A DNA stretch of 64,000 bases from NCBI RefSeq assembly GCF_029531655.1, contig NZ_JANRMI010000002.1:620001-684000 (forward strand), written 5' to 3'. The notes beneath the pieces were generated by a model. The model saw nothing but the letters and a program-made list of their open reading frames with translations, had not been told where the DNA came from and ran no database searches. Shown here one piece after another: positions 35,083 through 43,773 of this stretch; the stretch's first letter is position 1; every line of letters begins with the position of its first letter. This stretch comes from Bdellovibrio svalbardensis (lineage in GTDB: Bacteria; Bdellovibrionota; Bdellovibrionia; Bdellovibrionales; Bdellovibrionaceae). The position numbers and the translations under genes are program-made.

Positions 35083-36140
35083 AAAATCTTAATATGATCG
35101 TAAAGGTAAATAATAGAGGTTTCACGGCCATAGAAGTTATGGTGGGCATTGGCTTAATGGCCCTTGTCACCGCTGCTATTGTTTCAACTCAGGTTGTGGT
35201 TTCCAAAGATCAAAATGATCTAAGAGTTAAATTAGATCAGGAAATAGATCAGTCACTTGCTGAGAGAATAATATTTTCTGATTTCAACGGGATCGAGCCA
35301 TCATATAATAATATCCGCATCAAAGATGATAATGGTCTTAGTTTTTTTGACTACTATCCAGATGTTCCGGCAAATATGATAAATGGAAGTTTGCAAAGAA
35401 CTGTGACTGTCAAAGGGAACACTCCGGTTTTAGAAGTATCAGTCGTTTCTCAAGATCTTTCTTTGGGATCGACTATGAATTATGATCCAACAGCAGCGTA
35501 TGACATTGGACCAGCTCCCACGGATTTTAATATTGCTGCAAGTCTGAATTTTAAATCTTTAAATAAAAACAATTGGATCACGTCACCTCAACTTGGGAAT
35601 CGTCCGGGCTTTTGGAGTGACGGTGTGACACTAATGTTGGACACGCCCGCAAAGCTTCGTCCTGTAGTTAATGGAAAAATGGATATGTCCATTCCACCCC
35701 GAAGTCCGATTTTTGTGGGGTATGTTCAGGGAAGCGCTTTGGTCTCTTTGGGGGGGACTGATGTGGGAAGTATGTTTAATCTTACTAATCCAGAGACCTT
35801 GGCTCCTATTGGATCCGCAGATGAGTTTTTACGGAATGCGCCGTCGATAGGTGGAGGGCAAACACTCATTCGTCTCAAAGCAATTAAGGTTATTAAATAC
35901 TATCTTGAGCCGCAAAAGAGTGTTGAGGCGGATTGTCAAGAGGCGGGTTCGAGTAATAAGTACTATCATTCAAATCTTTATAAAATTGTCTATCGCAACG
36001 GAAAGTACTCAGGCTCTCAGATGTTGGCTGATAAAGTTTGTAGCTTCGTGATGCATCGGGATTCGATTTTGAAGCGTTTGATTTATTTTAAAATTAATAA
36101 AGTTAAAGATACTTTGAAAGAAAATACAGCGGGGCTGTAG
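35079..36140 (+). CDS. Prepilin-like protein (minor pilin/pseudopilin, larger)
   Basis: This 353-residue protein also has a perfect prepilin signal: NNRG then FTAIEVMVGIGLMALVTA with Glu at +5. The globular domain of about 300 residues has Pro/Gly-rich loops and a pair of cysteines (EADCQEAG and KVCSFVM). Large prepilin-like proteins of this kind often sit at the pilus tip or in type II secretion pseudopili. It is coupled to the previous gene by 4 bp and is followed after 20 bp by the EF-hand secreted protein. The family beyond the N-terminus is not recognised. Confidence 0.8.
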   Translation: MKNLNMIVKVNNRGFTAIEVMVGIGLMALVTAAIVSTQVVVSKDQNDLRVKLDQEIDQSLAERIIFSDFNGIEPSYNNIRIKDDNGLSFFDYYPDVPANMINGSLQRTVTVKGNTPVLEVSVVSQDLSLGSTMNYDPTAAYDIGPAPTDFNIAASLNFKSLNKNNWITSPQLGNRPGFWSDGVTLMLDTPAKLRPVVNGKMDMSIPPRSPIFVGYVQGSALVSLGGTDVGSMFNLTNPETLAPIGSADEFLRNAPSIGGGQTLIRLKAIKVIKYYLEPQKSVEADCQEAGSSNKYYHSNLYKIVYRNGKYSGSQMLADKVCSFVMHRDSILKRLIYFKINKVKDTLKENTAGL

Positions 36141-36160
36141 GGAATTGAACAGGGGGAATT

Positions 36161-37414
36161 ATGGGGCGTCTTTTTTATCATGGACCCAGTGTGCTGGCTG
36201 TCTGGCTGTCTAGCAGTTTAGTATTTGCGCAAGTGAAGAACTATCCAATGTCCGTCAACTCTGCAGTGGCAGGAGAAGGGGCGACTGCGGCACCGGCTTC
36301 GGGTATGGTAACGCGTTCTGGCAGCAATAAAATTTCTTTAAAGATCAATAACTCATGCTTCCCAACGAATCTTCGTGGGGTGGCAAATCCAATTGCACCA
36401 AGCTCCATTGTCACAGCGAACTTGGTGGTTCATATCGGTAATTCAGATTATATATTTAAAGCAAGTTATCCAGCAGACTTGGTGACAAAAACAGGTATGG
36501 CTGATGGTAACATCGCCCCTCTTCCTGCGGATAAATTTTCCGTATCTCCAGGGGGCGGTAGCGCAGCGATTTATGGAAATTCGGTGATTGTGAATAGCGG
36601 TATTCCTGCGACTATGAGTGTGGACTCGTCCGGTAGCGTTAATGTGTCGGCGCCTGGGGATATATATCTCAAAACAGTGTCTTTCGAGCAGACAGTGACG
36701 ACTTGTGGCGGTCCACCAGTATATGGTGCTTATGGCCATTCAGCTCATACCGCGACTTATGATTGTGGAAGTTTTATGGGTAAGAACGGGACCTTGACCG
36801 CTTCTATCGGTGGGCTTTCTGTTTCTTCAGATAAAACAAACTTAGAAATCAATGTTTCGTTCCCCGGTCAAACTGGATTCTGTGGCGGCTATTGGTCACC
36901 ATTGATGGTGTTTTTTGATGATACAAGACCAACGTTTACAAACGTCAGTGATTTCCCGATGTATCCAGGAGCAAAGACAAGTTGGCCCGAGGCGAACTCT
37001 CCTGGATGGTTTTTGGCTATTGACGATGGATCGGGTAAGATCACCAAGAAAGAGCAACTCTTTGGAGACAAAGAAGGTGGTCCTGCGAATGGATTCGAAG
37101 CTTTGAAGGAATTAGATTCTAACAAAGACGGTGTTATAGATAAAAAAGATAAGGAATTTAAGAAGCTGGTGTTATGGAGAGATGCAAATGGTGATGGCGT
37201 ATCTCAGAAGGAAGAAATTGTGAAGATGTCTTCAAAGATAATTAAGATATCTTTGAAATATAACAATGACATTCTAAGACCTCTTGGATCTTATGCTCAA
37301 GAGCGCCAGCGTTCAAAGTTTTGGTATAAAGATGCCAAAGGTAAAACTAAAAAAGGTGATATCATTGATATTTGGCTGTCACCGGCGCAGCCGTTGACCG
37401 TCACGCAGAAGTAG
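36161..37414 (+). CDS. Secreted protein with two EF-hand calcium loops
   Basis: This 417-residue protein has an N-terminal hydrophobic signal (VLAVWLSSSLVFAQ) and so should be exported, without a prepilin motif. Near the C-terminus two consecutive calcium-binding loops are visible: DSNKDGVIDKKD and DANGDGVSQKEE, each with acidic or Asn residues at positions 1, 3 and 5 and Gly at 6. The middle is Gly/Ser/Pro-rich and beta-like. GGGGG precedes the ATG. It closes the prepilin-like operon, so it may be a calcium-dependent part of the same surface structure; this is inference. Confidence 0.75.
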   Translation: MGRLFYHGPSVLAVWLSSSLVFAQVKNYPMSVNSAVAGEGATAAPASGMVTRSGSNKISLKINNSCFPTNLRGVANPIAPSSIVTANLVVHIGNSDYIFKASYPADLVTKTGMADGNIAPLPADKFSVSPGGGSAAIYGNSVIVNSGIPATMSVDSSGSVNVSAPGDIYLKTVSFEQTVTTCGGPPVYGAYGHSAHTATYDCGSFMGKNGTLTASIGGLSVSSDKTNLEINVSFPGQTGFCGGYWSPLMVFFDDTRPTFTNVSDFPMYPGAKTSWPEANSPGWFLAIDDGSGKITKKEQLFGDKEGGPANGFEALKELDSNKDGVIDKKDKEFKKLVLWRDANGDGVSQKEEIVKMSSKIIKISLKYNNDILRPLGSYAQERQRSKFWYKDAKGKTKKGDIIDIWLSPAQPLTVTQK

Positions 37415-37426
37415 TCTACTTCTGCG
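37404..37426. terminator. Perfect palindrome covering both convergent stop codons
   Basis: CGCAGAAGTAG (37404-37414), T, CTACTTCTGCG (37416-37426) is an 11-bp perfect inverted repeat. It contains the stop of the EF-hand gene and, on the other strand, the stop of the thioredoxin gene, and both genes end with Gln-Lys. No T tract flanks it, so it is at most a bidirectional barrier. Confidence 0.5.
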
Positions 37427-37907
37427 CCTTTAAAAGATCCTGAATTCCCTTTTCTAAAACCTGTGGTTTCTTATCGTCAAACCCACGATACAGAATCACA
37501 GGTTTTAACTTTTTATCGAAGACAAACAACGTGGGCAGTGCCACCACTTGAAAGTCCTTGGCCATTTGTTTTTCCTTATCGAAGAATACCGGGAATGAGA
37601 TGGGATGAGCCTTTAAAAAAGCATCTCGCTCTTTCAAATCATCGTCCTCGTTAATTCCGATAAAAACCACACCTTGGTTTTTATATTTTTCATAAAGCTT
37701 GTTGTAGTGAGGCAGGGCCTCTTTGCAGGGCTCGCACCAAGAGGCCCAGAAGTCCACGATCACAACTTTTCCTTTAAGGTCAACAAAGGTCAGGCTGTTT
37801 TTCGAAAGAGGTTCTGCTGTGATGGCCTTGAATTCAACTTTCGGAGGATTCGAGGCCGCAAAAGAAGTAGATGAACAAAGTAACAGGCAAAAAACAAAAC
37901 GTAACAT
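37416..37907 (-). CDS. TlpA/ResA-like thioredoxin
   Basis: This 163-residue protein has a signal peptide (MLRFVFCLLLCSSTSFAA) and a periplasmic thioredoxin fold. The active site is WCEPC in VVIVDFWASWCEPCKEALPHYNKLY, with the cis-Pro loop at VVALPTLFVFD. TlpA/ResA proteins reduce disulphides in the periplasm, often for cytochrome c maturation or resisting oxidants. It converges with the EF-hand gene, one base apart. Upstream is the ABC1-kinase gene, whose stop is only 7 bp before this start in the same direction, so they may share a transcript. Confidence 0.92.
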   Translation of the reverse strand: MLRFVFCLLLCSSTSFAASNPPKVEFKAITAEPLSKNSLTFVDLKGKVVIVDFWASWCEPCKEALPHYNKLYEKYKNQGVVFIGINEDDDLKERDAFLKAHPISFPVFFDKEKQMAKDFQVVALPTLFVFDKKLKPVILYRGFDDKKPQVLEKGIQDLLKAQK

Positions 37908-37914
37908 AAGGCCT

Positions 37915-39318
37915 CTAGATTCTTTCTAAGTACTTCAGCAAGACATCGCGACCGCGAATCTTCGCTTTAAGAACTGAAAGGAAGATAAACACACCGCCAG
38001 TTTTGCGATCCAGAAAGAGCATTTCACGGGGCGGAGTGCGCCATTGAAATTGTCGAATCATCTGAAAGACTTTGCGCGAAAGTCTTTGTGGCAGGTCGGT
38101 ATTTTTCCAGTCGTAATTTCCGTTGGAGTCTATCTGCTGATAGATATTGCGTGCATCATTGGCTTCAATGAAGGGCTCAACGCTTTCAAAACAGAAGTCC
38201 TCAAAGAGTTTGCGAAGCTCGTCGTTGTCCTGATTTTCGATAAACTTCAAATCCATTGCCGCCCGGGTGAATTGTTCGCGATCATTGTAAAGGGCACCCT
38301 TGATCATGCGGCGATAGGGATTGAGGAAAACTTCGGGATAAGTGCGAGTTGCGCCAAAATCAAAAAGGACCAATTGATCATGTCCCTGGGGATCGATGCG
38401 AATGCGATAGTTTCCGCTGTGCGGGTCTGTTTGCACAACACCCCATTCGAAAACTTCCTTGAAGTAAAGATCCAGGAAGTTCAGCGCAAGTTTATTGCGT
38501 CGTTCTGCTGCCAGACTTTGAATAAGCGGGTCATCCACGCGCAATCCGCGTTCAAAAGAGGTCGCAAGAATTTTAGGACCTGAGAATTCACGGTAAACTT
38601 TAGGAACTATAAAGCGCGAATCTCCGTGAAGGCGATTGTAGTAGTCTTCGGTCAGATTGGCTTCGAGTTCGTAATCGGTCTCCTGAACGAGCATTTCGCG
38701 AACTTCCTCAAACACCGGATCCATATTCAAATCCTTAGGAAGAAGCTTCATCGTGCTCAACAGTGTGCGAATGGCCTTCAAATCGCTATCAATCGCTTTG
38801 TCGACATTGGGATATTGTATTTTTAAGACGATGCTTTCGCCGGTTGCCTTAATGCGCGCGCGGTGAACTTGTCCCATGGAAGCACAGGCCAGGGCTTCCT
38901 TCTCAATCTCTAAAAGATCGAGTTTTTCCTGGGAGAGATTCTTTTTTAAAGTCGGCTCAATAGCGGCCCAGGTCAGGGGAGGCGAGTCGGATTGCAGGGA
39001 CTTTAACAGTTCATTGGCTTCTCGTGGCAAAAAATGTTCGCCATACATAGACAGCATTTGGCCAGCCTTCATCAGACTGCCTTTCAGTTCGCCCAATTCA
39101 GAACTGATTAAGGACGCCTGATTGAGGAGAAGCTGTTTCCAGGTGGCCTCTTTGTCTTCTTTGCTTTTAAGTACGGAAGTGACCCCGTGCTGAGCGACAG
39201 AGGCGCCTGTTTGTATTGTCAGCTTCGCAATCGAAAGACTGCGTGAGAATACCGAAGACTTGATCCTATCGAGACTTTTAGGAGGGCTTTGTTTTTTAAC
39301 AGACTTTTTGTCGTCCAT
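37915..39318 (-). CDS. ABC1/AarF (UbiB) family atypical kinase
   Basis: This 467-residue protein has the UbiB-family signature LKGSLMKAGQMLS (KxGQ motif) and the alanine-rich nucleotide loop ACASMGQVHRARI in place of the usual glycine loop. Conserved catalytic residues follow in VVQTDPHSGNY and LVLFDFGATR. The family supports quinone or lipid metabolism in bacteria, but the substrate here is not known; ubiquinone genes are not nearby. No membrane span is seen at the C-terminus. It is followed by the TlpA-like gene and diverges from photolyase. No ribosome site is obvious before the ATG. Confidence 0.9.
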   Translation of the reverse strand: MDDKKSVKKQSPPKSLDRIKSSVFSRSLSIAKLTIQTGASVAQHGVTSVLKSKEDKEATWKQLLLNQASLISSELGELKGSLMKAGQMLSMYGEHFLPREANELLKSLQSDSPPLTWAAIEPTLKKNLSQEKLDLLEIEKEALACASMGQVHRARIKATGESIVLKIQYPNVDKAIDSDLKAIRTLLSTMKLLPKDLNMDPVFEEVREMLVQETDYELEANLTEDYYNRLHGDSRFIVPKVYREFSGPKILATSFERGLRVDDPLIQSLAAERRNKLALNFLDLYFKEVFEWGVVQTDPHSGNYRIRIDPQGHDQLVLFDFGATRTYPEVFLNPYRRMIKGALYNDREQFTRAAMDLKFIENQDNDELRKLFEDFCFESVEPFIEANDARNIYQQIDSNGNYDWKNTDLPQRLSRKVFQMIRQFQWRTPPREMLFLDRKTGGVFIFLSVLKAKIRGRDVLLKYLERI

Positions 39319-39327
39319 AAGAGATAA

Positions 39328-39356
39328 GTTACCTTAAGTTTAGGCAATGTTATAAT
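39328..39356 (+). promoter_or_regulatory. Extended -10 promoter for photolyase
   Basis: TGT-TATAAT (39348-39356) is a perfect -10 with the TG extension, and a weak -35 (GTTACC, 39328-39333) lies 17 bp upstream. Transcription should start near 39363, about 39 bases before the photolyase ATG. Confidence 0.6.
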
Positions 39357-39401
39357 ACTAAGGTACTCGCCCTTGGGGCGTTCTGCAACTGGACTTCGAA
39401 G

Positions 39402-40709
39402 ATGACAAAGTTAACTCTGTTTTGGTTTCGCCGTGATTTGCGTCTTGAGGATAACGCAGGGCTTTTTCATGCCTTGAAAGAGAACTCAAACGTTCTGCCG
39501 TTATTTATATTTGATACAGATATTTTGAATAAGTTAGAAGATCGTTCTGACGCACGTGTGACCTTCATCTATGAAACCGTTTCAGACCTCAAGAATCAGC
39601 TGCAAAAGAGGAAATCGGACCTGCTGGTGCGGCACGGTCAGCCTTTGGAGATCTTTAAAGATCTGTTTCAGAAATTTGATATTGATGCCATTTACACCAA
39701 TCATGACTATGAGCCCTCGGCGCGATCTCGAGACGAGAAAATCGCTAAATTTGCAAAGACCCAAGGGGCACAGTTTAAAAGTTTCAAAGATCAGACTCTT
39801 TTTGAAAAAGAAGAAATTCTAACGGGGATGCGCAAGCCTTACACGGTTTACACGCCTTATAAGAATAAGGTGCTGGAAAATCTTTCGCCATTTTATTTGA
39901 AGTCCTATCCCAATGATCTCTATGAGGGATCTTACGCAAAGGTTGCGAAACCGGAAAAAATGATCAGCCTCAAAGAGTTGGGATTTGAGAAGTCAGTTCT
40001 TGAGTTTCCGTCTTTGAATCTTTCGACCAAAATGCTGAAGAGTTATGAAGAGACCAGGAACTTTCCAGCGCTTGAGGGGGGAACTTCGCATCTGGGATTG
40101 CATCTTCGCTTCGGCACGGTCAGTGTGCGTGAATTGGCGAGGGAAGGGCAGAAGTATTCCGATGTGTGGCTGAGTGAGTTGATTTGGCGAGATTTCTTTA
40201 TGCAGATCCTGTGGCATTTTCCTCAGGTTGAAAACACCAGTTTCCGTCCTGAGTATGATAAAATCGCATGGCGAAATTCCACTAAAGATTTTGAGCGGTG
40301 GGCAAACGGCATGACCGGCTATCCTATTGTTGATGCGGGGATGCGAGAACTCAATGCGACGGGTTATATGCATAATCGGGTTCGCATGGTGGTTGCGAGC
40401 TTTTTATGTAAGCATTTGTTGATTCACTGGTATGAGGGCGAGCGGTACTTTGCCAAGAAATTATTAGATTTTGATTTGTCCGCAAATAATGGGAATTGGC
40501 AATGGGCTGCTGGATCTGGTTGTGATGCGGCTCCTTACTTCCGAATTTTCAATCCCACGACTCAGGCTGAAAAATTTGATCCTGAAAACAAGTATATCGA
40601 TAAATGGGTGCCAGAGCTTCATACCAGCAAATATCCTCAACCCATGATTGATCATGCTGAGGCCCGCGGAAGATGTTTGCAGGCCTTCACAAAAGTTTTA
40701 AAAAAGTAA
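39402..40709 (+). CDS. phrB: Deoxyribodipyrimidine photolyase (class I, cryptochrome family)
   Basis: The 435-residue enzyme repairs UV-made pyrimidine dimers with blue light. The N-terminal Rossmann part begins LTLFWFRRDLRLEDNAGLFHAL. The FAD-binding half contains WRDFFMQILWHFP, TGYPIVDAGMRELNATGYMHNRVRMVVASFLCKHL and the class I signature NNGNWQWAAGSGCDAAPYFRIFNP. The length is slightly short of E. coli PhrB (472). It has its own extended -10 promoter and precedes an SDR-SRPBCC gene by 48 bp; both may be expressed together. Confidence 0.95.
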   Translation: MTKLTLFWFRRDLRLEDNAGLFHALKENSNVLPLFIFDTDILNKLEDRSDARVTFIYETVSDLKNQLQKRKSDLLVRHGQPLEIFKDLFQKFDIDAIYTNHDYEPSARSRDEKIAKFAKTQGAQFKSFKDQTLFEKEEILTGMRKPYTVYTPYKNKVLENLSPFYLKSYPNDLYEGSYAKVAKPEKMISLKELGFEKSVLEFPSLNLSTKMLKSYEETRNFPALEGGTSHLGLHLRFGTVSVRELAREGQKYSDVWLSELIWRDFFMQILWHFPQVENTSFRPEYDKIAWRNSTKDFERWANGMTGYPIVDAGMRELNATGYMHNRVRMVVASFLCKHLLIHWYEGERYFAKKLLDFDLSANNGNWQWAAGSGCDAAPYFRIFNPTTQAEKFDPENKYIDKWVPELHTSKYPQPMIDHAEARGRCLQAFTKVLKK

Positions 40710-40757
40710 TTTAAATACCGCTGGAATAGTTGAGATAAAACAATTGAGGAGATTGCT

Positions 40758-42131
40758 ATGAATATCCTAATCACGGGTGCGACAGGACTTATTGGTAAAG
40801 AACTTGGTAAGGCTTTGGCTGAGAAAGGTCATAAGATTTTCGCGGTGACCAGGGATGAAAGGAAAGCGCGCAGTCTCCTTCCATTTCCCTGCGAAATCAT
40901 TCCAGGTGACTTGATGAAAGGCGCTTTCAAAGATGATCGAATGCAGTCGATAGAGGCTGTGATCAATCTTATGGGTGAGCCGGTCGTGGGTTTGCGCTGG
41001 TCCTCAGATTTAAAAAAGAAAATTTACGACTCTCGCGTCTTGGGCACTAAGCATCTTGTTGAGTCACTTCCTCGCACCGTGAAGACCTTTGTCGCAGGTT
41101 CAGCCATTGGTATCTACGGAGATTGTGGAGACGAGATTTGCGAAGAAGGTCGTGGATCAGGCAAGGATTTTCTGGCGGCCCTCACGGTGGATTGGGAGAA
41201 AGAGGCTGCGAAGGCTCCGGGCAGGATAACCTTCATTCGCACTGGTGTAGTGCTGTCAAGTCATGGCGGTGCGATGGAACAAATGCTCTTCCCATTTAAA
41301 GCTGGTGTCGGCGGGATCTTGGGTGATGGCAAGCAATGGATGAGTTGGATACATATCAATGACATCGTTGGACTGTTTCTGTTTGCTTTGGAGAATTCTC
41401 AAGTTCACGGGCCTATCAATGGTGTTGCGCCGAATCCAGTCACCAATAAGGAGTTCTCAAAAACATTGGCGGAAAGCTTAGGAAGACCACTTGGGCTTCC
41501 AGTGCCAAAGGTCGCAATTAAAGCCATGTACGGAGAGGCGGCAGACACCATCGTCTGCTCTATTCGTGGCAGCGCGAAGAAGTCAGAAAGTTTGGGATAT
41601 CAGTTTCAATACAAGGAGCTGAAGCACGCTTTGGATGAGATCTGCGCGCCATTCAAGGCCGGGGAAGAAATCTTCTACGCCGAACAATTTGTCTCTATTC
41701 CGCCAGAGGAGTTATTTACCTTTTTTAGAGAACCGCAAAATCTTGAGCAAATCACTCCTCCAAGCTTGAAGTTCGAGATTCAAGCCGTGTCAACGCCGCA
41801 GATTCAAGAGGGAACTTTGATTGACTATAATTTGAAAATTCACGGCGTTCCTGCAAAGTGGAAAACGGAAATTAATGAGTGGCATCCCCCTTATAAGTTT
41901 GTCGACAATCAGCTGAAGGGGCCATATAGCCTGTGGCACCATACTCATGAATTTCGCCCATTCTGTGGTGGTACCTTGATGGTGGATCGCGTGCGCTATC
42001 GTTTGCCCATGGGATATCTGGGTTGGCTTGTCGCGGGTGCTTTTGTTAAAAAGGACGTCACGCAGATCTTTAAATTTCGCAAAGAGTTCATTGCGAAAAT
42101 GAACCTACATGAGAAAGAGATTCAGAGTTAA
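40758..42131 (+). CDS. TIGR01777-type SDR epimerase fused to an SRPBCC domain
   Basis: This 457-residue cytosolic protein has two domains. Residues 1-300 are an extended short-chain dehydrogenase of the YfcH/TIGR01777 family: MNILITGATGLIGKELGKALAEKG (NADP-binding), then GSAIGIYGDCGDE, RTGVVLSSHGGAMEQM and GGILGDGKQWMSWIHINDIV. Residues 305-455 form an SRPBCC-type lipid-binding or cyclase fold (EELFTFFREPQNLEQITPP...IHGVPAKWKTEINEW...HTHEFRP). The substrate is unknown. Family members often lie next to photolyases, as here. GAGGAG lies 6 bases before the ATG. Confidence 0.88.
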   Translation: MNILITGATGLIGKELGKALAEKGHKIFAVTRDERKARSLLPFPCEIIPGDLMKGAFKDDRMQSIEAVINLMGEPVVGLRWSSDLKKKIYDSRVLGTKHLVESLPRTVKTFVAGSAIGIYGDCGDEICEEGRGSGKDFLAALTVDWEKEAAKAPGRITFIRTGVVLSSHGGAMEQMLFPFKAGVGGILGDGKQWMSWIHINDIVGLFLFALENSQVHGPINGVAPNPVTNKEFSKTLAESLGRPLGLPVPKVAIKAMYGEAADTIVCSIRGSAKKSESLGYQFQYKELKHALDEICAPFKAGEEIFYAEQFVSIPPEELFTFFREPQNLEQITPPSLKFEIQAVSTPQIQEGTLIDYNLKIHGVPAKWKTEINEWHPPYKFVDNQLKGPYSLWHHTHEFRPFCGGTLMVDRVRYRLPMGYLGWLVAGAFVKKDVTQIFKFRKEFIAKMNLHEKEIQS

Positions 42132-42890
42132 TCACTGCTTATTGCGCAGTTCTCGCAAATAGGTGAACTGCTCAAGGGAGTGAGCCAGTAAGAATGGATT
42201 GACCTTGGTCTCGATGGCCAGTTTCAACGGGACAGAGGGCATGTTGATGCCGCGAAGATTGAGAAGTTGATTTTCATACATTTCAAGATCTTCGTCGTCC
42301 CCGGTGATGGGTGAGTCGTCGAGGCTGCTGAGCATTTTACAGAATTGCAGATTCATTTCTGTGTATTCATGAGTGCAGTAGATCAAAGTTTCGGGTGGAA
42401 GATTTTTAATGCGTTGAAGGCTGTTATACATTTGTTCATAAGTTCCTTCGAACAATCGACCGCAACCCAGGCCAAAAAGAACGTCGCCGGAAAAGAGCCA
42501 TTTTAAATCATCATTCCAAAAAGCCACATGACCCAGGGTGTGCCCAGGCAGCTCCATCACTGAAAAATGCATAGAGCCCAGATCTATTTCGTCTCCCTCT
42601 TGCACCCAAAATTGACCATCAGGAATTTGCGATTTGTTTTTCATGGGGGCGAAGACGGGTGCTGGGTATTTTTCAATCAAGGGGCGAACCCCCGCGATAT
42701 GATCCTTATGGTGGTGAGTGATCAAAACCCCCTTCAGAGTGAGGCCGTGCTCATTCAGGTAGGTCATAACTTTGCTGGCCTCGCCGGGATCAATAACCAC
42801 CGCCTCCTGAGTATCGTCATCAATCAGAAGGAAGACATAGTTATCTTCGAAGATAGGTAGAAGTTCTACCCGAGGCCGAGTGGTGTTCAT
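42132..42890 (-). CDS. gloB: Hydroxyacylglutathione hydrolase-like metallo-beta-lactamase fold protein (GloB)
   Basis: The 252-residue protein has the binuclear metal motif THHHKDHIAG and further ligands in LPGHTLGHVAFW, SGDVLFGLGCGRLFEG and YCTHEYTEMNLQF, which fit glyoxalase II. It would hydrolyse S-lactoylglutathione to lactate and glutathione. The N-terminal LLPIFEDNYVFLLIDDD is typical. The ATG at 42890 lies inside the tail of the ATP-grasp gene, a 50-bp overlap; no nearer ATG gives a normal N-terminus. It ends one base from the convergent SDR-SRPBCC gene. Confidence 0.9.
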   Translation of the reverse strand: MNTTRPRVELLPIFEDNYVFLLIDDDTQEAVVIDPGEASKVMTYLNEHGLTLKGVLITHHHKDHIAGVRPLIEKYPAPVFAPMKNKSQIPDGQFWVQEGDEIDLGSMHFSVMELPGHTLGHVAFWNDDLKWLFSGDVLFGLGCGRLFEGTYEQMYNSLQRIKNLPPETLIYCTHEYTEMNLQFCKMLSSLDDSPITGDDEDLEMYENQLLNLRGINMPSVPLKLAIETKVNPFLLAHSLEQFTYLRELRNKQ

Positions 42891-43704
42891 GCATTTCCTC
42901 TATATGTTCAATGATAGCACGAGCGACATTGACTGGAGTGTATTTTTCTATTCCTTCAAGACCCGGACAGGGGTTTGCTTCCAGGATCAAACTGCCTTTG
43001 TGTGTTCGCAATAGATCAACGCCGGCGATATCCATCTTTAAGGCGGCCGTCGTTTTTAAAACCAATTCTTCTTCGGTGGGCGAGAGGGTGCACACTTCAC
43101 CCACAGCGCCTAAAGATAAATTGCTGCGAAAGTCGTGAGTCGATTTTCTTTTCATGGATGCAACAATCTTATCTCCCACGACGAAAGCGCGGATGTCTTC
43201 ACCAAAAGATTCAGGAAAGGCCTCCTGAATCAGAAATTCCTCATTCATCGAGTTCACAAGCTGCTCAAGCTCTTCAGGAGTTTGAGCCAAAAACACGCCT
43301 TCGCCTTTGCTGGCTTCCAGTTTTTTTAGAATGCAGGGATAGCCTTTTTTCCAAAGAGCCCAAAGAGATTTGTCTCGTTCTGAGACAAATTCCGAGTATG
43401 GAGTTGGGATTTGATTTTCAAGAAACTCAACATAGGAGCGCCATTTGTTGCGAGCTTTCCTGTAGGCCTCCAAATCATTGATAATCACCCCTCCACGCGA
43501 CGAGAGGCTTTCCAGGGTGAGGCAAGCTTCAGGAAACTGAAAGCTGCCCAAACGCGGAATAAGAACGTCAAAGTCTGCGAAGCATTTCGAAGCAGGCCAG
43601 GCCGGATCCCAGAGTAAACACGTATGTCCGCGAGATTGAATCTCCTCGACCAAGCGACGGGTGCTGTAGATCTCAAATTTTCGACTCAAAATGAGTACGT
43701 TCAT
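42841..43704 (-). CDS. RimK-like ATP-grasp ligase
   Basis: This 287-residue protein has the ATP-grasp layout of RimK-type ligases: an N-terminal MNVLILSRKFEIYSTRRLVEEIQSRGHTCLLWDP, then KKGYPCILKKLEASKGEGVFLAQ (ATP-binding lysine), FLIQEAFPESFGEDIRAFVVGDKIVASMKR, and VDLLRTHKGSLILEANPCPGLEGIEKYT for the metal site. RimK relatives add amino acids to proteins or cofactors; the acceptor here is unknown. The last 50 bp overlap gloB in another frame. It diverges from the [2Fe-2S] protein gene over 69 bp. Confidence 0.87.
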   Translation of the reverse strand: MNVLILSRKFEIYSTRRLVEEIQSRGHTCLLWDPAWPASKCFADFDVLIPRLGSFQFPEACLTLESLSSRGGVIINDLEAYRKARNKWRSYVEFLENQIPTPYSEFVSERDKSLWALWKKGYPCILKKLEASKGEGVFLAQTPEELEQLVNSMNEEFLIQEAFPESFGEDIRAFVVGDKIVASMKRKSTHDFRSNLSLGAVGEVCTLSPTEEELVLKTTAALKMDIAGVDLLRTHKGSLILEANPCPGLEGIEKYTPVNVARAIIEHIEEMHEHHSASGRTSTYLRR

Positions 43705-43773
43705 CGCAGTTTATTTCTCGTCTTCTTTCTGGTCTTGGTAGTAAAGGGAATGTGATTTAGAATTCTAGCCTAT

